In this document: positions 1 to 10,699 of the stretch, one piece after another
How positions within the stretch are numbered: position 1 is the first letter of the stretch
How the letters are laid out: each line of letters begins with the position of its first letter
NCBI GenBank assembly: GCA_963921935.1
Contig: OY998179.1
Coordinates: 63,656,222 to 63,720,221, forward strand
From: Galeruca laticollis
Taxonomy: Eukaryota > Arthropoda > Insecta > Coleoptera > Chrysomelidae
Reading direction: 5' to 3'
Length of the DNA stretch: 64,000 nucleotides
Program-made: the position numbers and the translations under genes
The notes under the pieces: model-generated
Seen by the model: only the letters and a program-made list of their open reading frames with translations
Databases searched by the model: none
What the model was told of the DNA's origin: nothing

Positions 1-800
1 AATATTTTTCGAAAATATACACGTGACACCGACCACATACAACAATCGAACTGACAATGAATTTGTATCATTTGAAAGCTAATTTGCGACTCTCGTAGCA
101 CACTCTGTCAGCATATCAAGTTAATTATTAATTCGAGTGATTTAGGTTTAGCATAATTCGCATTCGTATGAAGAGCTGATTGGTTTCGAACTGATTGTGA
201 TTTAGAATAGGCGCTAGACAACTAGAATTATTGCGTTCTCAGTATAAACCGCTTTAAAATTAAATCCCCACAAGCTGCATTATTTTGATTTGTGAAACCT
301 TTTATTCTATCCATTGTTTGAATCGACATTAATGTGATGTATCTCTGTCTAACTAATCAAGTTCATAAAATCGATGACACAATGCCAATATTTTTTTCTT
401 GAAAAAACTTTGTTTTATTTGATTTTATTTTTTGATATATATTTATATTGTCTAATATTTCATTAATTTTTGTGTCATTATTTTTAGTATTCATTATGAC
501 AGTTTTATTACTTTTATCAAGTTGTAGTACTGTGGACTGAGAGCGATTTTGAAGGAAATGAAATAATAATAAAAACTAAATAAATAGTTCAATTTCACAA
601 AACGTATGCAAGGATTTTGAAATTGAGACAACCAGATGGATTCAAAATCTATCAAATACAAACCTGCCGTTATAGCAGATGTATTGGCGTTGGGTAAAAG
701 TTTTGCGATTCCATACAATACCGAAAATGAGCTACCTTGCATATAGTATATTGCTAGCATTGAAACCGCGATTGCAAATCAACCTTGAACAAACACTAAA
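1..800. other. Upstream part of a Pax2/5/8 intron, nothing recognised
   Basis: AT-rich sequence without a convincing coding segment, RNA gene or repeat boundary. It lies upstream of the first visible Pax2/5/8 exon, so it is most likely intron between the last paired-domain exon, which is outside the window, and the exon at 4620. Short open frames here have no family signal. Confidence 0.5.
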
Positions 801-2440
801 CATTATTAGAGTCGAAGCAGTTAATGCTATCACTAACCACAAAATAAAACTTCGTCCTTACAAAGGTAAGAACAATAATAAAATACAGAAAGATACACAA
901 AAAAAAATTAAAAACCAAACATTTCACTAAAAATTACCCTATAGTCACAGTAATAAGTAACCTAATAAAAATAATAAATTTGTCATAATGAACACTAAAG
1001 GTTTTGACTAAAAAATTAACGAAATATTAAACAATACAAATATATATCAAAAAATGAAAGCAGGTCAAACCAACTCTTTTCAAGAAAAAAATAATATATT
1101 TGCTAAAACATTTTTGGACAATCAATCAATCAATCAGTGCAATGGAAGCTGAGCAATTACAAACACATAATGCCATACTACCAAGAGTTTACCGTTTACC
1201 TATATTACATAAATCAGATATACCATTACGCCCAATAGTTCCTTATGTTTAATCCCCCTTTTAAAAACTTTAATATTTGTTGAGCAACCAAACAATTGTA
1301 ACATGATTTCTCTAGACGTATACCAACATTCCAAACGAAGTAATAACCCATATATTAAAGCATAAATAGAAAGCATTAAAAGAACACACAACTCTCACAT
1401 ATGAAGAATTCGTAAAAGGAATAATGCTAATCCGAAACAATATTTTTTTTCAATATCAAAATTATTTTTTTAAATAATTCAGTGGGCTTACCAATTTCAT
1501 CAACTCTCGCACAAATTATAATGGAATACCTTGAAGAAATTGAACTTAATCAAATAAATTTCGATATATTATTTTTCAAAAGTTGGTGATTGCTTAGCTG
1601 CCGTACCATCGAATCATATAAATCATATTCTGACTGCTTTCAATAATTTTCATCCAAATATTCAATGTGGAAATAGAACAAAACAATACCATGTATTTTC
1701 TGGACATGACACTTATTAAAAGTACACAAAATAAAATTGGATCACAACATTTTATTAAAGAAACATCGTCAGGTCGCTACTTAAATTACCACTCAAATCA
1801 TCCTAATTCACATAAAAACAGCGTAATCATAGGATTAGTAGATAGAACCGTTAAACTTACATTACCTGAATATCGTCCCAAAATTTTATTTTATCTCAAA
1901 CAAAAACAATATTACAAAAAATCACTATCCAATCAACACAAACCAATACACTAGCTCATATATTGCAATACTATACATAAATCAACTCTCAGAAAAACTA
2001 ACCTATATATTATCTAAACATAACGTAAAGGTTTGTCATAAGGCACAAAATACTTTATCACCATTGTTCTCCAAGCTAAAAAGTCAAATAAAAGCTTTAA
2101 AAAATCAAGTATCATATACTCTATACCATGTTTAGACTATCCCAAAAAGTATATAGATATGACAACCCAACATCTTGAAAATATACTTAATGGCCATGAA
2201 TATACAAAAAACGACTCAACTGCGCTTCCTTAAGATGAGAAAACTCATCTTTAATAATATTAAACCAAGATTCTAATTACAAAAAACTAACAATAACAAT
2301 AACAATTATTTCAAAAAATTCAAATACATCTTCCTGACACTATATACAATTTACCATGTACAATCTTTATAATATATCTCGTATACTGTACCCTTGAAAA
2401 TGGGAAAAATTAATTCCGAAAGCTTGAACTAAAAGTATGA
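800..2440 (+). pseudogene. Highly degraded Penelope-like retroelement (RT + GIY-YIG remnant)
   Basis: Translated pieces in shifting frames follow the Penelope-like order. At about 1180-1250 there is a PRVYRLPILHK..PLRPIV fragment, matching the RT motif P..YGLPK.HK..PLRPIVS. At about 1310 there is MISLDV. At about 1490-1540 LPISS.LAQIIMEYLEE matches the GSP.SS.LA motif. At about 1590-1660 DCLAAV is a remnant of YADD. At 1667-1954 an open segment includes SSGRYLNYHSNHP and GLVDR, typical of the region after the catalytic RT motifs. Remnants of the C-terminal endonuclease follow to about 2280. Near 2392-2424 is a decayed hammerhead-like string beginning CTTGAAAATGGG. Stops and frameshifts are many, so it is an old copy. 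It belongs to a different Penelope family from the copies at 6459 and 29600, because the sequences do not match. Confidence 0.75.
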
Positions 2441-2507
2441 AAAGTTCACCCTCTAATTAGCAGCATCACCAATAATCCTGTGTTTGTATAAATGAAGAGG
2501 AATAAAC

Positions 2508-2509
<2 letters not shown>

Positions 2510-2561
<52 letters not shown>
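2510..2561. repeat. (TA)n microsatellite
   Basis: About 52 bases of uninterrupted AT dinucleotide, about 70 bases downstream of the 3' end of the degraded Penelope-like element. Such elements are often found next to TA tracts. Confidence 0.95.
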
Positions 2562-2563
<2 letters not shown>

Positions 2564-3109
2564 TTGTTCATAAAATGTTATTATTCTCAATCATTTCGAG
2601 GTCTAGACAAACTCATTCAACTAAAATAAAACCCTTCAATATATTGAGGATTAAGGATTAATAACTTTTGAATGAAGTGTTAGGCCGCGGACTCGTGTTT
2701 CTCGTCCAAGCACGTGAACAGTCGCGTGCTGCGAAGTTTGCAACGATGACGTTTTGCTTTCATTAATGGCTTGAATACATTATGTATGAATACTCGAAAT
2801 TGGTAGTTGTGACTTTTACGCATTTACTACACCACAATATAACTGAGGGTGGAGATAGTAATTTGCATACAGTTACTCATAATATGGCATTAGGTAGTGT
2901 AATATTTAAGAAGAACTTTTCTGTACTAAATGAAAAACGTTGAAATTTTGTAGGAATAAGTCGTTTTATAATACGTACACATTTTGCCAGCCCATAATTT
3001 GAACATTAAGTCGTCTTATTCGGCAGTTCTACAGTTTTGTATGGAAATTTGAGAAAATAATACATTAACACATTATTCACAAATATTTTTATATGTTACA
3101 ACATGTAAG
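2562..3109. other. No recognisable feature
   Basis: AT-rich sequence with a slightly GC-richer patch near 2685-2745. No coding, RNA or repeat signature was seen. Confidence 0.5.
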
Positions 3110-3910
3110 AACTAATGCTATATTTAACCATTAGAAAATTTCACACTAAAATAAATATCACAGCTGGACCATATATCAGTCATGCTGGAGTACCACAGGG
3201 ATATGTTCCATCACCTTTGTTATACTTCCTATTCACCCACAATCTTCCAACCTCCCCGCAAATATTGACGACTATGATGCTGACGAGACTTGTTTTGTAG
3301 CATCGACAAAGAATCCTGATCAGGCACTCGAAACCATACAAAGACATATCAACACAAAAAAACTAGCTATAAACGCAGCATTTGTTACTGCTAGGGAAAA
3401 TAGCTCATTACAATCCCAGCTTTACATAAACGGACACACTAGCAATACCGAAAATATATCACATTGCAAAGGAACTCCAACGCAAATGCACAAATTACCA
3501 AACAAATATAAAAAACTGAGATTACAATGGGCATATTATACCCCCTCATTTGTAAACATAGCAAACTCAAAACCAAAACAAAATACTCATATACAAGCAA
3601 ATTATCAGACTCATATCAACATATGCCGCGCAAGTCTATTACACAGCAACAAAATACAATTTGCACTCCCTGCACAAAAAAGTGCCTACGGATGGCGATC
3701 GAACATTCATGTTATCCTAAACTTTCCAGAACCTCACGGTTACATGATAAAAGCAGACATACCCATTATCAAAAACTTCATATTTGAATTATCAACTAAC
3801 TTTTATATTTATTGTATGCCAAAAGATCTTCGGGATAGACTCAAAACCGCTAGTCACGCAGAAGATATCGACGATAGTGGGTGTAGGGCTCTGCATGGAT
3901 CGTTAATCAC
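3110..3910 (+). pseudogene. Jockey-type non-LTR reverse transcriptase fragment
   Basis: The segment 3115-3300 contains AGVPQGYVPSPLLYFLFTHNLPTS, read here as AGVPQG..PSPLLY.LFT..LPTS, the classic Jockey RT motif before the catalytic box. The next codons in another frame read IDDYDADETCFVAST, a mutated version of the following region (A.DDTC.VAS). From about 3500 to 3790 two frames alternate through the thumb region (TKILIYKQII then YAAQVYYTATKYNLHSL and VLRMAIE). Frameshifts and an apparent deletion between RT and thumb make it a dead 5'-truncated copy. It lies in the intron upstream of the first visible Pax exon. Confidence 0.7.
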
Positions 3911-3914
3911 ATAG

Positions 3915-4619
3915 ATCAGTTATCCAATTTCAACAACCACACACACCAAAATAGGAGTATATCAGCTCAGTTCCCAAGAATGTTCCGTATTACTCCAAAC
4001 ATACGAAATAATTAATCAAAACAAAACCAACGTCAACCGTGTTGCCTTCTCCAAAACCATCAACACAATCGATTTTTGTGACCCTGTTTTTCAGCTGCTT
4101 TTCAGGGAAGTCCTAGCCGAAAGATCTAGTTGCCAAATCTATATACCGAAAACAAAGTTATAACCTACACCAAAACTGATAGATAATGCTGAAATTAGCA
4201 AGGAGCTATTTCTACCACCGATGAAGAATTCTATGGATCGCTAAAGCACCGGAATATACATGATTACCATTTGCGCATCTTTAGAATTTTTGTAAATAGG
4301 GAATTATAAGAATTTAATAAATTATATTTCTAATAATAGTAAACCAATGGCTCAGTTACGTTACGTTGATCAACTTTTTGTAGTTATTGTGTGTATGTGA
4401 TGGGTTTGATGCAATACATATCGTTCTTTCCTTATACGTCACCTTAATCAATGATCAACCTTTATCATACATTTGTAGCACCATATATCGAGCCTGTAAA
4501 AATATTTTTTTTAAATATCATTACTCATTATGCGTCTGATGTTTGACAATCCTCTACTAACCACAAAGGAATGCCAACTAGATGTGTGATATTTTACTAA
4601 TTTATGTGTTTTCTTTCAG
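3915..4619. other. Intron sequence preceding the octapeptide exon
   Basis: At 3950-4160 a broken open stretch (including YQLSSQECSVLLQTYEI and IDFCDPVFQLLFREVLAE) looks protein-like but I do not recognise it. The last part, 4590-4619, is a pyrimidine-rich tract ending TTTCAG and serves as the splice acceptor for the exon at 4620. Confidence 0.4.
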
Positions 4620-4843
4620 GATTGTAAGAAACAAAGCTGCTGAGAAAGCAAAACATGCGCACCAAATAGCAACAAGTAACGCTGCCTCATCAGTTAGTGG
4701 AGGACCTGTATCTGTGATCGCGCACGCGCCAGCAACCCAACTGAATGAACCCAGATCGGGTGCTTATAGTATAAATGGTATTTTAGGTTTACAACACGAT
4801 CCAAATGGCAATAGTATAAAACGGAAAAGGATAGACGATCATG
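4620..4843 (+). CDS. sv: Pax2/5/8 (shaven) exon: end of paired domain and octapeptide
   Basis: Exon of the Pax2/5/8 transcription factor, a nuclear DNA-binding regulator (Drosophila sv/D-Pax2: cone-cell and bristle development). The acceptor is TTTCTTTCAG at 4610-4619. The first base completes an Arg codon, and IVRNKAAEKAKH then continues the C-terminal end of the paired domain. About 50 residues later comes YSINGILG, the Pax2/5/8 octapeptide that recruits Groucho-type co-repressors in the known family. A basic run KRKRIDDH follows, as in Drosophila sv. The donor is G/GTAAGT with the intron starting at 4844. The exon ends one base into a codon that the exon at 28105 completes to Asp. The paired domain itself is upstream of the window. 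Identification is secure. Confidence 0.95.
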
Positions 4844-5214
4844 GTAAGTTTTATTGAACAAAAAATAGTCGCTTTCATATGGTCAACAATCATAAGATAT
4901 AACTTTTTCTAGGCATATTTATTGCCAAAGTTTGCTTATATAAACACTTAATGTGACTTGAGAATTAATTTAATCAAATAAGTATGGAAGTTAAACCTGG
5001 AAGGCGGAGGGTTATTAAATATAGCTATTTATATATTTATATCTCACCCTGTGAATTATATTTCACATTGTTTACGAATTTTAACATCAGCCTATGAAAT
5101 TGAGATATCAAACATATCACTGCATACTAGGAACATTCATGAAAAAAACTGATATTATTTTGAGGTTTACATATCGTATGCGTAGGTAAGGAAAGAATTT
5201 TTAAATTTCCCAGG

Positions 5215-5480
5215 AGATCTTTTTCCGTGAAGGTCTCACATTTTCCAGTGTTATGGCGAAATATTGCGTAAACATATGCACGATCGGGATTTCAAAGGTT
5301 TTTCGAGGGTTTGGCGACGCGGCTCATTCAGGGTAGTTGGCCGTGGGGGTTTCGCGGTCGCGTAGCAACCCGTGTGATGTCTTCATAATCCGACACCGGC
5401 GCTGATTGGTCAGAGAGGAGGCGGAAGGCCGCACTCACTTGTTTCACGCTGATGCGATTTATACTAAATGCAATATAGCG
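5215..5480. promoter_or_regulatory. GC-rich block with X-box-like and inverted CCAAT motifs
   Basis: In a very AT-rich intron this stretch is strikingly GC- and CpG-rich. It contains GTAGCAACC (5362-5370), resembling an RFX X-box half, and GATTGGT (5404-5410), an inverted CCAAT box, then runs into a TTTATACTAAATGCAATATAG stretch near 5458-5478. This combination looks like an enhancer or an intragenic promoter of sv. Drosophila sv is known to carry its sparkling eye enhancer in an intron. I cannot show homology to it, and a GC-rich transposon end is an alternative. Confidence 0.4.
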
Positions 5481-5619
5481 TTGTGGACTTCCTAATCACA
5501 AAGCAGAATCGTTTCGATTTCCGCTCTGTTGAGAATTTCTTAGCCGTTTCATCGGATACCTTTCGAATTGTTTAAGAGACAATTTTGCAAATGATGCAGT
5601 TTTTTCAAAGATAATGGGG

Positions 5620-6205
5620 ATAATTACTGTCTGTCTTTCAGACAGTCGGTACGTGTGTAGCGGAAAAAACTTCCGACTTCTATGTCTTTCAGAGGTCTAG
5701 AGTCTAATCAAAAATCAAATCTTTTTGTGACCAAGGTTTGACATACCTAGGTTGGTATATCGCGATCGGAGCGTGAGTGGCGGTTACAGTTAGTTCGCAG
5801 ACTACTCAGTTTTTGAAAAATATTTGACATGCCATGTGTTCTTCATTTTATTTTTTTAAATACTTTTTTTGCAGAAACACGTTTTTATAATTAAAAATGT
5901 ATAATAAATATTTAATTATTTCTCAACAATGAAAATTTAAAAAATTACTGTCAGGAAAAGTGCAAGAAGTGAAGCCTCTGGAGCTATTCCTTTCACTACT
6001 GTCTGCCATGCTGTTTTCGTTTTGTATCTGCTATTGCTACGAAAAATAACGCGAGAAAATTTAAATCATTCACTGTAGCCATGGTAAATTGACGACTGAG
6101 ACAGAACTAGGTCTGTGAGTGTGTGTGATCCGTCAATCTCAGACCTAGGTCTGTCAGGCGGTCGGACAGACCTAGGTCTGACAGACAGTCGGATATAAGT
6201 GACCG
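5620..6205. repeat. Cluster of short perfect palindromes (CAGACCTAGGTCTG)
   Basis: The 14-base palindrome CAGACCTAGGTCTG occurs at 6140-6153 and again at 6167-6180, 27 bases apart centre to centre. Nearby are imperfect relatives (AACTAGGTCTGTG near 6107 and ACATACCTAGGTTGG near 5740). GTCTGTCTTTCAGACAG near 5629-5645 is a small hairpin, and the same CTGACAGACAGTCGG string recurs near 6178-6192. It may be a binding-site array or the end region of an unknown repeat. Confidence 0.5.
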
Positions 6206-6521
6206 CCTTCAAGATTTGCAGTCATATGTTTATAATAACCAAAAATTACATACATGGAACGTAAACATACATCACACACCCCTTGTTAAAAAATATAAAG
6301 GAGTTGAAATTTAACAGAACACAAAGTAACACAACATATTGATAAATGAAAGAAATAAGATTTATGCATAGTATATGATCTCTAAAATAATTTTTAATAA
6401 TTACTGTGGATTTATTTTACATATACCTACCTGAGAAAACACTTTTGTATTTAATAGTGTTCTAAATGAAACTCACGGTTTCTAGTTAATTCCACAATAT
6501 AATAAAAGTTATTGAAAATTC

Positions 6522-6580
6522 TAAAAAATTGACAATTGTTTCGATAAATCAATATCATCGTCAGAATGACAGAAGCTACA
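6522..6580 (-). ncRNA. Candidate hammerhead-type ribozyme in Penelope terminal repeat
   Basis: On the minus strand the order is CTGACGA (6564-6558), a short stem GATA/TATC with loop TTGATT, GAAAC (6542-6538), a tiny helix ACA/UGU, and GTC (6533-6531) as the expected cleavage triplet. This reproduces the conserved hammerhead core CUGANGA..GAAA..UH in the minimal form known from Penelope-like elements. Stem I is weak (about three pairs, ATT/AAT), so activity is uncertain. This is the only copy in the window with every core base intact. Confidence 0.55.
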
Positions 6581-6821
6581 TTTTATTTGATGCCTACCTG
6601 ATGTTAGTAGTTATTTTTGGCTAGACCAAGAAGTGACCTAACTTGTGATTGACTTAATATATGTTTATAGAAAAAATAAGATGTGATATTACAAATTTTG
6701 AAGCTTAGATATTATTAGCCCTATGGTGATATCCTCGATATCATTTTTACAGTTAAGATCAGTATAACTGTGCAATGATATAGAAAACCAGGAAAACTAT
6801 ATCTGCTGATCTTTACAATTA

Positions 6822-8676
6822 TCACTTAAGAAGACGGTTTATTAGTGGAGAACTCCCTAGATTTAACTGTTCATTGACAACTTCGTATTGTGGGTTTCTT
6901 AAATGTCTTCTAATTTCCAATTCTTCAAGGAAATTCAGTTCTTGTTTCTTTTCACAAATATGCAGCACTTCTAGTTGTGTGTTAGGTGTCAATGAATGAT
7001 TGGTATTAAGTAGATGTTTTGCGTAGTGGGATTTATCTGGTTGTTTTAATCTGTATGCCCGTAAGTGTTCACTGTATCGGATTTCAAAATTCCTAAGGGC
7101 CTGACCCAAATAGACAGCATTACATTCTGGACATTTGAGTTTATATATAACTGACTTCATTAATAGTGGTATTTTTGTTTTTACATTTAACAATTTTGTA
7201 CTAACGTTACTTTTCGTTTTAAAAGAAACTGTTGTATTCGTTGCTGAAGATATTATCTTTGAAATATTATTAGAAATATTTCCTGCATATGTGATAGTTT
7301 TATAAGTTTTTATTTCATCGGCTTGTTTAGGAAATATTAGTTGTAATGCCACTTTTTCCTCTTTTTTACTAATTAGTTTATTCATCATATCTAATGGATA
7401 ACCGTTGGATGTTGCTATTGGTCTAATTGTATTAATATCTCTATCAAAATTACATTTGTTCATAGGAACTGAAAAAGCTCTATGTATCATTGAATTATAT
7501 GCCGCCAGTCTGTGTGACATAGGGTGATTGGAATTGAATGGAATTGTCACATCAGCCTGTGTTGGTTTTCGGAAAACTGAATAATCAAGTACATTATTAA
7601 CTCTTTGAATTTTTAAATCAAAAAAATTGATTGAGCTATTTTCTTCAATTTCTAATGTAAGTTTAATTTTTGGGTGTAAATTATTGATGTGCTATGAAAA
7701 TACATCTAATTGTCCTTCACTACCCATAAAACAAGCTAATATGTCATCTACATATCTACACCAAAATAAAATATTTTTCGAAATGTTACTTTCAAAGGTC
7801 TTTCTTCCTAAATTGTCCATAGAAATGTTTGCTAAAATAAGTGATACAGGGCTTCCCATTGGTAAACCTTCATTTTGAATATATATCTTATTGTCAAAAG
7901 TGGAATAATTCTGGTTAATGCATACATCAAATAAATTAAGTACATCTGATATTATTCCTGGATTCATATTTTTATCTTTTTTCAAGTATTAGACATTCTT
8001 TAGGAGGAATTTTAGTGAACATATTAGTTACATCGAACGAAATGAGTTTATAGTTATCATGCAAGTGGATTGCTTTCAACTTTTTGATTAGTTCTATTGA
8101 ATTTCTAATTTAATACTGAGATTCATATCCGTAACTATAGAGTATATTGTTGATCTCCTTTGCCAATATATTATTAGGACCATTAACATAAGAAACTACA
8201 GGTCTAATTGGTTTCGTTATTTTATGTAATTTAACGGTTCCATATAATTGTGGACAATGAGGATTCTTATGAATGATAGATCTCTTTTCGTAATCACTTA
8301 AAAGATAATTTGAATTATTAACAATATCCCTTACATTATTAGAAAATTTTTCTGTTGGGTCTGCTTTAAGAACTTTTACATCGCTAGATTCTATAAAGTT
8401 ATATATTTTGGAATTGTAATTTTCAGTCGTCAAAATGACAGTTGTGTTCCCCTTATCAGATTTTGTAACTGTTAGGTTATTATCTTCTATCTTCTTTTTT
8501 ATTGCATTTAATGCTGTAATGTCATTTTTTGTTTGACGTTTAACTTTTGAAGGTTCAATATTTTTGATTAAATTGGCAATTTTCAATTTCTCATAAAGAA
8601 AATTATTTGAATTAGATTTTAAAGCTATTTCTGACTCTGTAGCTATAATTTGTTTGATAGTATTTGTATTTATCAA
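6822..8676 (-). pseudogene. Penelope-like RT and GIY-YIG endonuclease, broken
   Basis: Three open pieces in order. The first, 8676-8110, holds the RT fingers (SDKGNTTVILTTENY; NPHCPQLYGTVKLHK; RPVVSYVNGPNN). The second, 7985-7692, holds the palm (NEGLPMGSPVS; YVDDILA, with the catalytic Asp pair present). The third, 7550-6822, ends in a GIY-YIG endonuclease (CPECNAVYLGQALRNFEIR then YSEHLRAYRL; the first motif is AVYLGQ). At least one stop (Ser-Gln-Tyr-stop, 8110) and frameshifts between the pieces inactivate it, and the N-terminal coiled region seen at 29738 is missing. In life the protein would copy its RNA at a nick made by the endonuclease. Strong family match. Confidence 0.88.
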
Positions 8677-8899
8677 GAATTTTTGTATATACCTGTGTAG
8701 AATACTCGCTCAAGTTTTTGAGATTACATGCATTGTGGTTTATTATGTTATCAAGGAAGATCTAAAATTGATTTGACAGAACATCTTTTTATACATAAAA
8801 AGACAAAGTTTTTGTTATATGTTTAAAAGAAGAAGGTAAACTTATTTGACCAACAACAATTAGTTGATCGCCATAATAAGAAGTTAATTCATACTTATT

Positions 8900-9720
8900 T
8901 TGAGTGAATTAAAGTCTTTTTGATTTGAAATATTAACAGAACTACCTGTATCGATTTTCAAATCAATAAACAAATTATTAATTTGAATTTTTGCAAACCA
9001 TTCCATTGAGTGCTATGGATCTTTTGTATCAGTCCATGTCAATTGGAAATCATGATATTTATTTTCTTTAAAGTCAGCATCGGCATCAGGCTTTTGATCA
9101 TCACAGGAAGACTTCAAGAAGAGTTCTCACGTGCAAACATCCAAATTTTGTCCAATATTAAAAACTTGTTGAGAAACTTTACGATAATGTTCAGGTTGAC
9201 CACAGTCAGTACAAATTCGTCTAAAAGCGGGACATCTCTTATTGTAGTGACTTAAGCCGCACTTACCACATTTAAATTAAGTACTATTTGAAGGCTCAAA
9301 CAGATGATATTGTTCTCTCCTTTTTGAGGTACTACAATGTTCACTACCTTGAGACTGTCATTTTGGAGAATTGTCTTGGTATACATTTTCCAGAGTCTCG
9401 GTCAGAAGCTTGAACATTTTTTGAAAACTGTTTTGTAATAGTACCAACTGTTACCGCATCCAAATCATTGGTTCTACCTATTCCTTTTTGTGTGTTAACA
9501 CTCCTTACCATTGATCTGGCAATGTTGATAGGTTCTTCCACATTTAAGTTTGCAAACTGCAATACTTTTCCTGAATTCTAGGGTCACTTATACCTAAAAC
9601 AGTTATTTGTCTCGAATAATGACATCCTTCTCTTTAAATTCACAAATAGCAGCCAGTTGTTTCAAAGAAGCGACGAACTGATCTATTGTTTCATTAGGCA
9701 ACTAGTCACATTTAAAAAAT
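8900..9720 (-). pseudogene. Ty3/gypsy-type gag and protease remnant
   Basis: On the minus strand, 9716-9540 reads PNETIDQFVASLKQLAAICEF, ending IQEK, the conserved Gag core of gypsy-type elements. At 9280-9190 two CCHC-like knuckles follow (CGKCGLSHYNKRC and ICTDCGQPEHY). At 8998-8940 is an aspartic-protease start, FIDLKIDTGSSVN, with the catalytic DTG. Frames shift between these blocks and stops occur. Downstream reverse transcriptase is absent because the Penelope-like element abuts at about 8700. At the other end it stops near 9770, where a piggyBac transposase fragment begins, also broken off. Confidence 0.8.
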
Positions 9721-9771
9721 TGAAAATTTTGAAGAACTAATTTATTGAAAGATTTGCAATATTTTCACAGC

Positions 9772-10332
9772 TCAGCACAGCTCTTCTGTATGTAGACGAC
9801 TTGACTTCAACACTCCTGCTAAATACAATAGACCAATCAATGCTCGAATCTCCACGATATCCGTATCTCTAGCATCCCTTTCCCGCTGATAGTTTGGTCT
9901 AACCAACTGAATATGTTTATTTGTATAATAAACAATGGAATTTAAAATGTCATCTGTAAAAAAATATTTCCAAATGTCAATCTCTCTTTTCAAACCCCTG
10001 GCGGCACCTTTCACTCCTGGGAGGTGCTTGATTAGATTTTGCGCTCTAGTTTTTACATTTTGTTTAGGGACATGCTTTGCCCAATGCGTAACGCCGTCTT
10101 TACCAACAAACATAGGCTGCCCTTCCCATGGCGTTTCCAAATTTTCTGGTTCTTCCACGTCCGATATCTCTTGTTCAGTGCCTGTGTGAAGGTCTTGCTC
10201 CTCAACATGGTCTTCTTCTCCAAATTGCTCCTGATCATCAAATTGTACATCAAACTCGTTATCGCTTTCTTCCAGGCAGTCAATCATCAACTGGTTCAGG
10301 CGTGCCTGTTCCTTTTCCCAAGAGTAGGCCAT
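9772..10332 (-). pseudogene. piggyBac transposase, N-terminal fragment
   Basis: The 186-codon open frame begins MAYSWEKEQARLNQLM and has an acidic N-terminal region of about 70 residues. From residue 120 on it shows piggyBac signatures: an FFTDDILNSIVYYTNKHI helix, RERDARDTDIVEIRALIGL, and GVLKSSRLHTEEL. The family DDE_Tnp_1_7 protein is usually about 550-600 residues with catalytic Asp residues further on, and all of these are missing here. The frame breaks at 9772 where gag-like sequence of a Ty3/gypsy element begins. The ATG at 10332-10330 is followed upstream by AT-rich 5' UTR. Confidence 0.88.
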
Positions 10333-10672
10333 CCTAAAAAGACGTAAAAATTAGCTTATCCCTTCATTTATTTTATTAGACTTTTTTATTTTATAAATAA
10401 AATAAAAAACCACATAAAAACATACTTTTCTTTTGTAAAAAAATCCGAGAAGAAATTTATCACTAACAGTCGCATGCGGACTCACAGTCCGCAGACCTAA
10501 ATATTTTTCAACCAGCTCCACTAATCAACGACTTGTGCACTACTGCTTAGCCAGTGCAGCGTTGAAAGAAGATTCTAAGCGGAGCAAGCTCCTCGAGTTA
10601 CGAATTTTAGAATTAACCTAGGATAAGTTGAGCTGCGGAGCGAGAGTCCGCGCGCGAGTTCCGAAAGGTTAA
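10333..10672 (-). mobile_element. piggyBac 5' terminal region with candidate TTAA end
   Basis: Upstream of the transposase fragment lies a GC-rich subterminal zone with GCGGACTCACAGTCCGC (about 10476-10492, an interrupted palindrome) and a related GCGGACTC motif near 10645-10660. On the minus strand a TTAA at 10669-10672 is followed by CCTTTCGGAACTCGCGCG. piggyBac elements insert at TTAA and start with CC(C/T), so this is the likely 5' end. The matching 3' end is gone. Confidence 0.5.
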
Positions 10673-10699
10673 TAGGGTGTACGCTTATATTTCACATTA

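Larger units (their letters stand above)
6459..8705 (-). mobile_element. Penelope-like element, 5'-truncated (copy 1)
   Basis: The element is read on the minus strand. Its coding region runs 8676 to 6822, then a 3' UTR and a terminal block ending near 6459 that recurs at 32070-32190, 17854-18107 and 44033-44179. The 3' UTR matches that of the + strand copy ending at 32190 almost base for base. Homology to that copy fades near 8700, where Ty3/gypsy protease-region sequence begins, so the element probably landed in that older retroelement and is truncated at its 5' end. No target duplication could be identified. Confidence 0.85.

Noticed and set aside
494..930. Overlapping open frames on both strands
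   Set aside because: AT-rich sequence with no motif. The + strand part from about 800 is better explained as the front of a decayed Penelope element.
3486..3914. 142-codon frame as an independent gene
   Set aside because: The neighbouring frame carries Jockey thumb motifs in step with the upstream RT fragment, so this is a frameshifted retrotransposon remnant.
9935..10347. Four + and - open frames overlapping the piggyBac fragment
   Set aside because: They are shadows of the minus-strand transposase frame, which alone shows family motifs.
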